DNA of 11,981 nucleotides from Chloroflexota bacterium (GCA_022561735.1 JADFQR010000015.1:1-11981), one strand, 5' to 3'; positions 1 through 8,244 are shown, numbered from the stretch's first letter. The notes: generated by a model from the sequence alone, not told the origin. Numbers and translations are program-made.

Positions 1-52
1 TCCCGGCCTGGATCATCGCCCGGTTGAGATCCAGGGAACTTCAGGCGGCCCC

Positions 53-75
53 GGACGCTTCACTGTTAAGCGTCC
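53..75. repeat. 8-bp-arm hairpin upstream of the thiolase-like gene
   Basis: The arms GGACGCTT (53-60) and AAGCGTCC (68-75) are perfect inverted repeats around a 7-nt loop. No T-run follows. The hairpin lies 27 nt before the start codon of the thiolase-like gene. It could end transcription of a gene left of the window, or be an operator or leader hairpin. The sequence alone does not decide between these. Confidence 0.4.
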
Positions 76-102
76 ACCAGCGGGTCAAGAAGGACCAGTT
101 AC

Positions 103-1266
103 ATGCCAGTAATGGACAAACTGAAGGCGATCTCCGGCACCGCCGCCATCGTGGGCGTCGCCGAGGCGGACGAGATCGGACGGGTCCCTGACAAGGGACC
201 TCTGGAACTGCACGCAGAGGCCGGCCGCAACGCCCTCGCGGACGCCGGCATCGACAAGAGCGAGGTCGATGGCGTTTTTACCGCCGGTTACTCGACCTAC
301 GATGTCGCCGAGTACATGGGCATCAAGCCCCACTTCACCGACTCCACGTCGGTCGGCGGCTCCTCGTTCGTAATCCACATCGCCCATGCGATGGCCGCCA
401 TACAGGCCGGCTACTGCGAAGTGGCGCTTATCACACACGGCGAGTCAGGCCGCTCAAACCGGGCGCGCGCAGCCGGAAACCCGGGATTGCCGGGAGCGCA
501 GTACGAAATGCCGTACGGCATCATGGGCGCGCCCATCGGCTACTCGATGGCCTGCCGCCGCTACATGCACCAGTACGGCGAGGACCGCACGCGTGAGGCG
601 ATGGCCAACATCGCGGTCTCTACCCGCAAGTGGGCCAACCTGAACCCGCGAGCCTACTTCCACGACACCACGATGACCTTTGACGAGTACCACGACTCAC
701 GATGGGTCTCGTGGCCGTTCCATCTGCCTGACTGCTGTCTCGTGACGGACGCCGGGGCGGCCATCGTGATCACGTCTGCCGAGAGGGCAAAGTCTACGAA
801 GAAGGGCGCGGTCAGAATCCTCGGCGTTGCTGAAGGCCACGACCACGCCATCCTGCACCAGATGCCAGACCTGACGATGCCCTTCGGCCGGAACACCGGT
901 CCGCAGGCGCTCGAGATGGCGGGCGTCACGCACTCCAACCTGGACCTGGCGATGATCTACGACTCGTTCACCTACACGGTGCTCGTGACGTTGGAGAGCC
1001 TGGGGTTCTGCAAGCCCGGTGAAGGCGCTGACTTCGTGGCGGACCAGCGCACCGCGCCCGGCGGCGACTTCCCGCTCAACACGAGCGGCGGCGGGTTGTC
1101 TTACACGCACCCCGGCATGTACGGCATCTTCACGGTAGTCGAGGCCGTACGACAGCTCCGGGGCGAGACCGGAGAGCGTCAGCTAGACGACTGCAAACTC
1201 GCCATGGCCCACGGCACCGGCGGGACGCTGTCCTCAACCGGCACGGTAATCCTGGCAAGAGACTGA
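103..1266 (+). CDS. thiolase-fold protein, SCP-x / acetyl-CoA acetyltransferase-like
   Basis: This 387-residue protein matches the thiolase-like SCP-2/SCP-x family, whose members condense or cleave acyl-CoA thioesters or act as non-catalytic partners in fatty-acid or steroid degradation. The N-terminal half shows the thiolase beta-alpha pattern (AAIVGVAEAD, then ALADAGIDKSEVDGVFTAG near 44-62). The C-terminal half carries the GHP-like block THPGMYG and ends in an AHGTGGTLSSTG block. The position of the nucleophilic Cys of true thiolases is occupied by glycine/serine (VGGSSF, 84-89), and the second active-site Cys block reads HGTGG. The classical two-Cys mechanism is therefore absent, as in many 'thiolase-like' SCP-x relatives, which often work with an OB-fold/DUF35 partner; none is visible here. 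The start at 103 is chosen because AAGAAGGA at 87-94 lies 8 nt upstream. A second ATG at 112 is a poorer fit. The substrate is unknown. Confidence 0.85.
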   Translation: MPVMDKLKAISGTAAIVGVAEADEIGRVPDKGPLELHAEAGRNALADAGIDKSEVDGVFTAGYSTYDVAEYMGIKPHFTDSTSVGGSSFVIHIAHAMAAIQAGYCEVALITHGESGRSNRARAAGNPGLPGAQYEMPYGIMGAPIGYSMACRRYMHQYGEDRTREAMANIAVSTRKWANLNPRAYFHDTTMTFDEYHDSRWVSWPFHLPDCCLVTDAGAAIVITSAERAKSTKKGAVRILGVAEGHDHAILHQMPDLTMPFGRNTGPQALEMAGVTHSNLDLAMIYDSFTYTVLVTLESLGFCKPGEGADFVADQRTAPGGDFPLNTSGGGLSYTHPGMYGIFTVVEAVRQLRGETGERQLDDCKLAMAHGTGGTLSSTGTVILARD

Positions 1267-1300
1267 CCGGCGCAACCCGGGGGGAGTCGACAATATGACA

Positions 1301-1324
1301 GGGGCGGGCCGGTGAGTCCGCCCC
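1301..1324 (+). terminator. GC hairpin after the thiolase-like gene, possible terminator
   Basis: GGGGCGG (1301-1307) pairs with CCGCCCC (1318-1324) across a 10-nt loop, 35 nt after the thiolase-like stop codon. No T-run follows, so intrinsic termination is uncertain. The rest of the 195-nt gap before argF holds a weak TACAAT (1371-1376) without a convincing -35 box and an 11-bp palindrome GCATCcGATGC (1419-1429). I saw no ArgR-type box. Confidence 0.4.
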
Positions 1325-1461
1325 CGTCGCGCCTCCCGTTTCCGGTGAGGCCCGGGACGTGGGTTCGGAATACAATTGCTCTTTACTTTTGCGCGTCGTG
1401 ACATCGGGCCGTCCGGGCATCCGATGCTGCCGGGCAATCAATCTCTCAACAGGACACCTGA

Positions 1462-2382
1462 ATGGATAGCGTTCGCCACTTTCTGTCGGTCACTGATCTC
1501 GCGCCCGACGAGATACGCAAGGTGATCGCGCGCGGGCGTGCCCTCAAGGCGGGAGAGCGATCACAGGCGCTGGCCGGAAAGTCCGTGGCAATCCTGTTCG
1601 AGAAGCCATCCTTACGGACAAAGCTCAGTTTTGAGGTCGGAATAAATCGTCTCGGCGGTCATGCGATCTACTTCTCGCCGGACGAGGTGGGACTCGGTAC
1701 CCGGGAGCCGGTGCAGGACGTGGCACGCGTGATGTCCCGGATGGCGGACGTAGCAATAATCCGGACCTTCGCCCACGAAGTGATAGAAGAGTTCGCGGAA
1801 GCTGCGACAATTCCCGTAGTTAACGCCCTGACAGACGCAGAGCATCCCTGCCAGGCCCTTGCTGATCTACTGACCATAGAAGAGGTCAACGGGGCGCTGG
1901 AGGGCGCCAGGGTGGCCTTCATCGGTGACGGCAACAACGTCGCGGTCAGCCTTGCCCTTGGCATGGCGTCGACCGGAGGACACCTGGTCATTGCGTCCCC
2001 ACCGGGCTACGAGTTGCCGGAGGAAACGGTGCGCTGTATCGAGCCGTTGAACGCGGCGAGCGGTGGGAGCCTGACGCTAACCGCCGACCCGGTCGAGGCC
2101 GTTCGAGATGCCGACATCGTGTACACGGACGTATGGACAAGCATGGGACAAGAGTCAGAGAATCAGGCACGTCTCGAAGCGTTCCGCGGTTACCAGGTAA
2201 ACCCGGCGTTGCTCGACAAAGCGCCGGACGGCGTTCGCTTCATGCACGACCTCCCGGCCCACCCGGGCGAGGAGATCTCGGACGGCATGCTGACCGATCC
2301 GAGATCGATCGTGTTCGACCAGGCTGAAAACCGTCTCCACGCCCAGGCCGGCCTTTTGCACTACCTGTTCTCGGGAGCCTGA
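1462..2382 (+). CDS. argF: ornithine carbamoyltransferase
   Basis: This cytoplasmic enzyme joins carbamoyl phosphate and L-ornithine to give citrulline and phosphate in arginine synthesis. The 306-residue length is normal for the family. The carbamoyl-phosphate site is visible as SLRT (50-53, the STRT-type loop) and HPCQ (128-131). The ornithine-recognition loop DVWTSMGQE (223-231) marks it as an ornithine rather than an aspartate transcarbamoylase. The ornithine-side HCLP motif reads HDLP (262-265), with Asp263 (codon GAC at 2248-2250) in the place of the usual Cys, followed by AHPGEE. The reading frame is intact around this point. AGGA at 1451-1454 lies 7 nt before the ATG. The gene opens a tight plus-strand run: der follows after 5 nt. 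No other arg gene is in view. A related carbamoyltransferase specificity is possible but less likely given the SMG loop. Confidence 0.93.
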   Translation: MDSVRHFLSVTDLAPDEIRKVIARGRALKAGERSQALAGKSVAILFEKPSLRTKLSFEVGINRLGGHAIYFSPDEVGLGTREPVQDVARVMSRMADVAIIRTFAHEVIEEFAEAATIPVVNALTDAEHPCQALADLLTIEEVNGALEGARVAFIGDGNNVAVSLALGMASTGGHLVIASPPGYELPEETVRCIEPLNAASGGSLTLTADPVEAVRDADIVYTDVWTSMGQESENQARLEAFRGYQVNPALLDKAPDGVRFMHDLPAHPGEEISDGMLTDPRSIVFDQAENRLHAQAGLLHYLFSGA

Positions 2383-2387
2383 AGCAC

Positions 2388-3710
2388 GTGGCTATTCCCC
2401 TTATAGCGATCGTCGGCCGGCCCAACGTCGGCAAGTCAACCCTGTTCAACCGGCTTGCCGGGAGCAGGATCGCCGTGGTCAGCGATATCGCGGGAACGAC
2501 GCGCGACCGCGTCTCCGCAGACGCTGAGTGGGAAGGCCGGCGTTTCATCCTGGTGGACACGGCCGGGATTGAAGGCAACAGCGGAGACATCTTCTGGCCG
2601 GACATGCGCGCGCAGGTGCTGAAGGCGCTTGAAGACGCGGACGCGCTGATATTTGTCACGGACGTGAGCCAGGGCCTCACCCCCGCGGACCGGGACGCGG
2701 CAAACCTGATTCGGCGTTACAACAAACCCGTGATCCTGGCCGCGAACAAGTCGGACAACATTCAACGCGAGCAGGCGGCGGTTGAGAGTTACGAGCTAGA
2801 CCTGGGCGATCCGATTCCCATCAGCGCCTACCACAACCTGGGAATAACTGACCTGATGATCGCCGTGCTGGACCAGGTGTCGGCAGAACCGGAGCCGGAG
2901 CTAGGCAAAGAGATACGTATCGCCATCGTGGGACGCCCCAACGTGGGCAAATCCGCCCTGTTGAACGCGCTGACCGGAGAAAACCGGGCACTTGTCAGCA
3001 GCATCCCCGGTACGACCAGGGACGCGATCGACAGCCGCTACCGGTACGTCGACGGCGATACCGAAAAGGACCTGCTGTTCATCGACACCGCCGGGCTGCG
3101 CCGCCGCGGGAAGACCGAGCAGGGCATCGAAAAATACAGTGCTTTACGCTCCATCCAGGCGATCGAGCGTTCACACGCGACGTTGATCGTCCTGGACGCG
3201 ACCGAGTTCGTCACGGCCCAGGATCTGCACGTCGGGGGGTTTGCGTCCGATGCGGCGCGCGGAATGGTTGTCGTCGTCAACAAATGGGACCTTGCCCGGG
3301 AACTCAATCTGAACCGGGATGACGCGGTGGCCCAGATCAAGGATCGGTTCAAGTTCCTTCACGACTCGCCGATCGTGTTCACATCAGCATTAACCGGTCG
3401 CAGCCTGGACACCCTCCTGAAGGCCGCCGTGACCACCTTCGGCGAGTGGACCAAACAGGTCCCGCCCGGGGAGTTGACCCGGGTGGTGATCGACGCCCTC
3501 GCAGCGCATCCGCCCCCGCGCGCCGGGTACAAACGGGTCCGCCTGCGCAAGGTTGCCCAGACCCGGATGGGCCCGCCCACGTTTACTTTTCACATGGCGA
3601 ACCCGGAGTTAATACACTTCTCCTACCGCCGCTATCTCGATAACCGGCTGCGCGACGCCTTCGGGTTTGCGGGCAGTCCGCTCCGGTTGCGATTCGTAGG
3701 GGGAGCTTGA
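2388..3710 (+). CDS. der: ribosome assembly GTPase Der (EngA)
   Basis: Der is an essential tandem GTPase that binds the 50S subunit during late assembly. The 440-residue length fits the family. The first G domain shows GRPNVGKST (10-18), DTAG (57-60), NKSD (120-123) and SAY (146-148). The second shows GRPNVGKSA (182-190), DTAG (233-236), NKWD (298-301) and SAL (333-335). The C-terminal KH-like domain runs from about 355 to 440 and includes the conserved YKRVRLRK and RYLDNRLRDAF stretches. All nucleotide-binding residues are present. The start is GTG at 2388, 5 nt after the argF stop, with GGGAG at 2373-2377 about 10 nt upstream. The stop codon overlaps the plsY start as TGATG, which implies translational coupling. 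The der-plsY-gpsA order is widespread in bacteria. Confidence 0.97.
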   Translation: MAIPLIAIVGRPNVGKSTLFNRLAGSRIAVVSDIAGTTRDRVSADAEWEGRRFILVDTAGIEGNSGDIFWPDMRAQVLKALEDADALIFVTDVSQGLTPADRDAANLIRRYNKPVILAANKSDNIQREQAAVESYELDLGDPIPISAYHNLGITDLMIAVLDQVSAEPEPELGKEIRIAIVGRPNVGKSALLNALTGENRALVSSIPGTTRDAIDSRYRYVDGDTEKDLLFIDTAGLRRRGKTEQGIEKYSALRSIQAIERSHATLIVLDATEFVTAQDLHVGGFASDAARGMVVVVNKWDLARELNLNRDDAVAQIKDRFKFLHDSPIVFTSALTGRSLDTLLKAAVTTFGEWTKQVPPGELTRVVIDALAAHPPPRAGYKRVRLRKVAQTRMGPPTFTFHMANPELIHFSYRRYLDNRLRDAFGFAGSPLRLRFVGGA

Positions 3711-4351
3711 TGGAGCCCGTGCTGTTCGCGGGAGCTCTGATCGTCGCCTATCTGCTCGGTGCGCTCCCTACCGGCCTCATAGTGGTAAAGGCCATTCGCG
3801 GGGTAGATATCCGCCGCTACGGGAGCGGGAGCACGGGTTCGACGAACGTTTACCGGACGCTCGGCCGCACGCCGGCGGTTGCGGTGATCGTGCTGGATAT
3901 CGCCAAGGGCTCCGTGGCCGTCACCATGACCTGGGTCGCAACGGGCGGCAATGAATACGCACAGGCCATCGCCGGGGTAGTGGTCATCATCGGCCACAGT
4001 TGGCCGGTCTTTTCCGGATTCAAGGGTGGCCGTGGCGTTATGACCGGCTGGGGGGCGATGATCGTACTGTCGCCGATCGCAGCGGGGGTCACCGCCCTCG
4101 GATGGATCGTTGTCACGGTGACCCGTTACGTCTCGATCGGATCGCTGGTCGGCACCGTCCTCGGGGCGATAGCGATGATCGTCCTGGGTATGCTCGAACT
4201 CGTACCCATGGAATACATCCTCTTCTCGATCCCCGGCGCCATCGTGATTTTCGTCCGGCATTTTGAGAACATCAGCCGCCTGGCGTCCGGCTCCGAGGAG
4301 CCGGTGACGGAGCCGGGCAAGCCAACGCGCGCCCGGACGCGCCACAGCTAG
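3710..4351 (+). CDS. plsY: glycerol-3-phosphate acyltransferase PlsY
   Basis: PlsY is an integral membrane enzyme that transfers an acyl group from acyl-phosphate to position 1 of glycerol-3-phosphate, giving lysophosphatidate for phospholipid synthesis. The 213-residue protein has several hydrophobic segments (about 4-20, 55-75, 84-97, 112-135, 142-162, 168-182). The three family motifs are present: GSGSTGSTNVYRTLG (38-52), GHSWPVFSGFKGGRGV (95-110, with Arg where Lys is usual in GGKGV) and RHFENISRLASGSE (183-196). The ATG at 3710 overlaps the der stop by one base and has AGGGGGAG (3698-3705) just upstream. A TTG at 3707 is possible but too close to that site. The polar, Arg-rich tail is probably cytoplasmic. 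gpsA, which makes its acceptor substrate, follows after 9 nt. Confidence 0.95.
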   Translation: MEPVLFAGALIVAYLLGALPTGLIVVKAIRGVDIRRYGSGSTGSTNVYRTLGRTPAVAVIVLDIAKGSVAVTMTWVATGGNEYAQAIAGVVVIIGHSWPVFSGFKGGRGVMTGWGAMIVLSPIAAGVTALGWIVVTVTRYVSIGSLVGTVLGAIAMIVLGMLELVPMEYILFSIPGAIVIFVRHFENISRLASGSEEPVTEPGKPTRARTRHS

Positions 4352-4360
4352 AACCGATAT

Positions 4361-5365
4361 ATGGCGCAAATAGGCATCGTTGGAACAACGAGCTGGGGCA
4401 CAACCCTCGCGATCCTGCTGGCGCGTGCCGGCCACCGGGTCACGCTATGGGCGCGAACCGAAAGCGACGCCCGACTCCTGCAAGAGTCGCGAAGAAACGA
4501 TCGTTTTCTGCCCGGCATCGACTTCCCCGAGGGCTTGAGGGTCACCGCTGCCACGGAAGACGCGTTCGGTCACGCAGACCTTGTGTTACTGGCTGTTCCT
4601 TCGTCAACGGTCAACGAAAACGCCAGCAACATCTCCTCGTTTATACCTGGTAGTGCGATCGTGATCAGCGCCACCAAGGGTATTGACGAAGCGACCGGCA
4701 GGCGGATGTCTCAACTGGCCGGTGACGCGTTGGGCCGTAGCGATGTCGGCGCGCTTTCCGGCCCGAACCTGGCGCCGGAGATCGCCGAGGGCAAACCGGC
4801 GAGCACCACGGTAGCGCACATCGACGAGTCGGCCGCTGCAACGGTCCAGCGCATTATGAATTCGAGCGTATTTCGGGTTTACACAAGCTCCGATCTAATC
4901 GGTGTCGAACTTGGAGGCGCTCTCAAGAACGTCATCACGATCGGCGCGGGATTCATCGATGGCCACGGCCTCGGGAACAACACGAAATCAGCTTTCATAA
5001 CGCGTGGGCTTGCGGAGATCACCCGCCTGGGTGTGGCCATGGGAGCCCGGGCTGAGACCTTCTCCGGTCTTTCAGGCATGGGCGACCTGGTCACCTCCTG
5101 TTACAGCGGACTATCGCGCAACAGGTTCGTAGGACAGGAGCTGGCAAAGGGTCGTTCAGCGGCCGAGATCGTTGCCGGGATGGACCAGGTGGCCGAAGGC
5201 GTCAGGACAACGTACGCAGCGGTCAAGGTTGCCGACTCGCTCGGGGTTGATATGCCGATCGCCCGGGTGACAAGAGACGTGCTGGCGGGCGATCTGGACG
5301 CACAGTCGGCGGTGGAGGGGCTGATGTCACGGACGCCGGTACCAGAGACCGGGCCGCCGAACTAA
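4361..5365 (+). CDS. gpsA: NAD(P)+-dependent glycerol-3-phosphate dehydrogenase
   Basis: This cytoplasmic enzyme reduces dihydroxyacetone phosphate to sn-glycerol-3-phosphate, the acceptor for PlsY next door. The 334-residue length is typical. The Rossmann domain begins IGIVGTTSWGTTLA (4-17), and the usual GxGxxG loop (GAGSWG) reads GTTSWG here (8-13). Further family blocks are LLAVPSS (76-82), SATKGI (103-108), SGPN (133-136), the catalytic-lysine segment GGALKNV (185-191, Lys189), the FSGLSGMGDLVTSC segment (234-247), SRNR (252-255) and AEGVRTT (278-284). The GTT loop probably belongs to the lineage rather than being a defect, because the rest of the active site is intact. No clear Shine-Dalgarno sequence precedes the ATG, so expression likely depends on the upstream genes. 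Confidence 0.96.
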   Translation: MAQIGIVGTTSWGTTLAILLARAGHRVTLWARTESDARLLQESRRNDRFLPGIDFPEGLRVTAATEDAFGHADLVLLAVPSSTVNENASNISSFIPGSAIVISATKGIDEATGRRMSQLAGDALGRSDVGALSGPNLAPEIAEGKPASTTVAHIDESAAATVQRIMNSSVFRVYTSSDLIGVELGGALKNVITIGAGFIDGHGLGNNTKSAFITRGLAEITRLGVAMGARAETFSGLSGMGDLVTSCYSGLSRNRFVGQELAKGRSAAEIVAGMDQVAEGVRTTYAAVKVADSLGVDMPIARVTRDVLAGDLDAQSAVEGLMSRTPVPETGPPN

Positions 5366-5405
5366 ACGGCCGGTTTATATCTGCCGGAACCGACGCCGCC
5401 GCGCA

Positions 5406-6161
5406 TCAACTCCGTGTGTCTCCAAACTCACCCAGTTCGTACAGGATCGCGCTGATCGTGGCGATCGCTGCGGTCTCCGCGCGGAGCACCCGGGCTCCCA
5501 GTGTCACGATCAATGCGCCTCGCGTACGCAGAAATTCAATCTCTGACTCCGTCAATCCGCCTTTCGGGCCGATCAAGACACACACGTTATCTACGGGTCC
5601 GTGCCCGGATCCGCGCAACACGGAGCGCAGGCTCAACAACGTTTCGCCTTCCCACGGCACGATGAAGAGCCCGGCGGGGGGGTCCTCGAAGGCGTCCTCC
5701 AGGGTGACCGGTGACACGACATCTGGAACACGCACCCGGCCGGACTGTTCCGCGGCCTCCTGTACGATCCTCTCCCAGCGCGCCCGGCGACTGTCGGACG
5801 CGCCCGTCGGGCCGGCCCCACGTACCCTGTCGGTGACGAGCGGCACGAACCGCATAACCCCCAGTTCGACGCCCTTCTGAAGCACGAATTCGAACGGCGC
5901 CGCATCGATGATCGACTGGTACAGCGTGACCTCGACGCGTGATTCGGTGCCGGGGCGGGTCACATCAACGACATGCCCGGAGGCCGAGCGCTGTGACACT
6001 TCGTCAAGCTCGACAGTCCACTGAACGCCACTTCCATCGAACACACTGACCTCGTCGCCGGGCCGCATCCTGAGGACGCGCGCCAGTTGGCGGGCGATGT
6101 CCCGGGGAAACCGTAACGGGCCGTTGGCGGGCAGGCCGTCCGGCAGATAAAACCGGTGCAT
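5406..6161 (-). CDS. rsmE: 16S rRNA m3U1498 methyltransferase RsmE
   Basis: RsmE is a SPOUT-class enzyme that methylates N3 of U1498 in 16S rRNA using S-adenosylmethionine. The 251-residue protein has the expected N-terminal PUA-like region (MHRFYLP start, HVVDV near 63-67). It then carries the SPOUT domain motifs KGVELGV (96-102), RWERIVQEAAEQSGR (128-142), IGPKGGLTESE (197-207) and LGARVLRAETA (221-231). The usual IGPEGG reads IGPKGG, a Glu-to-Lys change at residue 200 in an otherwise conserved knot loop. It starts 7 nt after the prmA stop and converges on gpsA with a 40-nt gap (5366-5405) that has no clear terminator hairpin. The prmA-rsmE pairing is common in bacteria. Confidence 0.93.
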   Translation of the reverse strand: MHRFYLPDGLPANGPLRFPRDIARQLARVLRMRPGDEVSVFDGSGVQWTVELDEVSQRSASGHVVDVTRPGTESRVEVTLYQSIIDAAPFEFVLQKGVELGVMRFVPLVTDRVRGAGPTGASDSRRARWERIVQEAAEQSGRVRVPDVVSPVTLEDAFEDPPAGLFIVPWEGETLLSLRSVLRGSGHGPVDNVCVLIGPKGGLTESEIEFLRTRGALIVTLGARVLRAETAAIATISAILYELGEFGDTRS

Positions 6162-6168
6162 GCTGCTA

Positions 6169-7074
6169 CTACCCGGGGCGCGGAACGGCGGAAAACGCTG
6201 CCCAGTCGCCTGAAATCGTGAGATCGGTGATCTTCGCGCCGGCCTCGGTGAAAGCCGTCTCGACCGCCTCCCTGCGCTCCGTCAACAACCCCGACCCAAT
6301 AAACAGCCCCCCGGGGGCCAGGGTGTCGAGTATGTGCGGCGCGAGCGCGATCAGGACGTTCGCAGAGATATTGGCGACGGCGATATCAAACGTCCCGGGC
6401 GGCGCTACCGGGTCTGGAAGAGTGCCCTGCTGAACACGGACGTTTACGGTGAGGTTGTTGATCGCCAGGTTTTCAAGACTGCACTTGACCGCGTCGGCCT
6501 CGATATCCAGGGCAGTTACCGAACCGGCTCCAAGTTTTAACGCCGTGAGTGACAGGATCCCGGAGCCACAACCCAGATCCAGCACACTGCAACCCGGTGA
6601 AATCAATTTCTCAAGGTAAAGCATGCACATCCGGGTGGTTGGATGGTGCCCCGTGCCGAACGCAAGCCCCGGATCGAGCTGTATCACAACATCGTCCGGC
6701 GTCCGGTCCCAGTTTGAGCCGCCGGGCGCTATCACGAGCCGCCGCCCGACCCGGACCGGGTCGAACTCCTGGAGTTCCCACTCCCGGTCCTCCAACACGC
6801 GCTCCCGCAACGGCGGGATAGGGCACAGGTAAGAGATCAGGCGGATTCCCAGGTCGATGTGGGCGCGACGGTCGTCGGTCGTGGCGTCGATCGGCAGGTA
6901 CGTGCGCACGATGACCGGCGCATCCACGGGCGGGGTCTCGCCCTCGTCCGGGTTGTAACCGCCGGCCTCTTCCACCACCACCCCGCCTTCTCCGTACCGG
7001 GCAAACAGGTGGGACAGCGGCTCCGCGTACTCCCCCGGGGCCTCTGCGCTCAGTTCAAGCCAGTGTGAAGGCAT
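6169..7074 (-). CDS. prmA: ribosomal protein L11 methyltransferase PrmA
   Basis: PrmA trimethylates amino and lysine groups of ribosomal protein L11 using S-adenosylmethionine. The 301-residue protein has the short N-terminal substrate-recognition domain (HWLELSAEAP at 4-13, then GVVVEE near 31-36). Next comes the linker block DPGLAFGTGHHPTTRMC (134-150). The methyltransferase domain follows, with motif I DLGCGSG (166-172), the acidic ALDIEADAV (188-196) and the NIS motif (235-237). It is intact and of normal length. The ATG at 7074 lies 39 nt after the dnaJ stop and has no strong Shine-Dalgarno sequence. Its position between dnaJ and rsmE matches the common dnaJ-prmA-rsmE arrangement of Firmicutes and others. 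Confidence 0.95.
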   Translation of the reverse strand: MPSHWLELSAEAPGEYAEPLSHLFARYGEGGVVVEEAGGYNPDEGETPPVDAPVIVRTYLPIDATTDDRRAHIDLGIRLISYLCPIPPLRERVLEDREWELQEFDPVRVGRRLVIAPGGSNWDRTPDDVVIQLDPGLAFGTGHHPTTRMCMLYLEKLISPGCSVLDLGCGSGILSLTALKLGAGSVTALDIEADAVKCSLENLAINNLTVNVRVQQGTLPDPVAPPGTFDIAVANISANVLIALAPHILDTLAPGGLFIGSGLLTERREAVETAFTEAGAKITDLTISGDWAAFSAVPRPG

Positions 7075-7113
7075 CGCAGGTCTAACCGCGACCCGGGCGT
7101 CGTGAAACGTCCG

Positions 7114-8244
7114 TCAATTGGTGTCGCCGCTGATAAAGTCCTTCATCTTGCCAAACCAGCCATCTTCTTCGCCAGCGTTTGGATCCTCGTCACCCATCGT
7201 TGCCGCCAGCTCTTCCAACAACTCGCGCTGGCGGTCGTTCAGCTTGCGCGGAATGGCGACGTTGACGATGACGATCTGGTCCCCACGGCGTCCCGATGAT
7301 CCCAGGTGGGGTACGCCGAGGTTCCGCATCCTGAACACCTGCCCTGACTGTGTTCCGGCCGGGATCTTAAGCTCCCGAGACCCATCCACTGTCGGCACCT
7401 GCACCGTTGCACCGAGCGCCGCACGGGCAACATTGAGGTCAAGGTTCACCAGGATGTCATCGGCGTCCCGTTCAAAGACATCGTGCGGCTCAACCTCCAC
7501 ATGGATATACATATCCCCGGACGGCGCGCCGGGTTCACCCGCCTCACCCTCCGCCCTGAGGCGGATGCGGCTGCCGGTGCTCACGCCGGGGGGAATATTC
7601 ACCGAAATCTTGCGCCGCTTGCGCTCACGCCCGGCGCCTCTGCACTGGGTGCACGGCGTCGCCACGGTGGTCCCCGCTCCCCTGCAGGTAGAGCACGTGG
7701 TCACCTGCGCGAACTGGCCGAAAATGCTGCGCTGAACACGTCGGACCTGTCCGGAGCCGCGGCAAGTGGCGCAGCGGGTGGCGGATGTTCCCGGTTCCGC
7801 CCTGTTACCCGAGCACCGGCCGCAGGGTTCAACGCGGTCGATGTCAAACTCCTTGTCGGCCCCGAAAACGGCCTCCATGAACGAGATCGTCGTTCGATAC
7901 TCAAGATCACGACCGCGCGCCGGACCCTTGGTCCGCGTTCCGCCGCCGAAAAACGACTCGAAGATATCGCCAAGCCCACCGAAACCCTCGAAACCCTCGA
8001 AACCGCGGCCCGCGGCGCCGTTGGCGCCCGCGTGGCCGTAGTGGTCATACGAGGCGCGCCGTTCCGGGTCGCTCAGGACCTGGTACGCCTCGCTGATCTC
8101 TTTAAAGCGATCTGAGGCTCCGGCGTCCTTGTTGCGGTCCGGGTGGTACTGGAACGCGAGTTTACGGTACGCCTTCTTGATGTCCTCAGGCGTCGCGTCG
8201 CGCGCAACTCCGAGCGTATCGTAAAAATCAGTCTTCGTTGTCAT
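7114..8244 (-). CDS. dnaJ: chaperone DnaJ (Hsp40)
   Basis: DnaJ delivers unfolded clients to DnaK and stimulates its ATPase. The 376-residue protein is a full type I DnaJ. The J domain (about 5-70) has HPD at 34-36. A Gly/Phe-rich linker (about 68-108) contains a small [10 protein letters not shown] repeat. The zinc domain has four Cys pairs: CGRC (141-144), CATC (158-161), CSTC (184-187) and CTQC (198-201). The C-terminal substrate-binding domains run to about 345 and end in an acidic tail ([10 protein letters not shown]). The first zinc repeat ends GNR instead of GxG, a frequent variant. No dnaK or grpE is adjacent, so its partner must be encoded elsewhere. The ATG has no clear Shine-Dalgarno sequence. 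The 102-nt gap to hrcA holds a likely separate promoter. Confidence 0.97.
   Translation of the reverse strand: MTTKTDFYDTLGVARDATPEDIKKAYRKLAFQYHPDRNKDAGASDRFKEISEAYQVLSDPERRASYDHYGHAGANGAAGRGFEGFEGFGGLGDIFESFFGGGTRTKGPARGRDLEYRTTISFMEAVFGADKEFDIDRVEPCGRCSGNRAEPGTSATRCATCRGSGQVRRVQRSIFGQFAQVTTCSTCRGAGTTVATPCTQCRGAGRERKRRKISVNIPPGVSTGSRIRLRAEGEAGEPGAPSGDMYIHVEVEPHDVFERDADDILVNLDLNVARAALGATVQVPTVDGSRELKIPAGTQSGQVFRMRNLGVPHLGSSGRRGDQIVIVNVAIPRKLNDRQRELLEELAATMGDEDPNAGEEDGWFGKMKDFISGDTN

Noticed and set aside
2..112. Open frame from the left edge ending TAA at 110-112, overlapping an ATG at 112
   Set aside because: Its codon third positions are not GC-biased like the real genes, the translation is unconvincing, and it runs through the 53-75 hairpin. 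I treat it as chance and use the ATG at 103, which has a good ribosome site.
1371..1376. TACAAT as the -10 box of an argF promoter
   Set aside because: No reasonable -35 element at 16-18 nt upstream, so it is mentioned only as a weak possibility and not listed as a promoter.
3632..4435. Long minus-strand open frame (267 codons) opposite der end, plsY and gpsA start
   Set aside because: It is opposite three well-identified genes, rich in Asp, Arg and His with no motifs; a consequence of GC-rich antisense codons.
5416..5880. Plus-strand open frame (154 codons) antisense to rsmE
   Set aside because: Fully covered by rsmE, Ser/Pro/Arg-rich and without recognisable motifs; shadow frame.
7483..8115. 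Long plus-strand open frame (210 codons) antisense to dnaJ
   Set aside because: It lies wholly within the well-supported dnaJ gene and its Ala/Arg/Gly-rich product matches no recognisable family. It is a GC-rich shadow frame.
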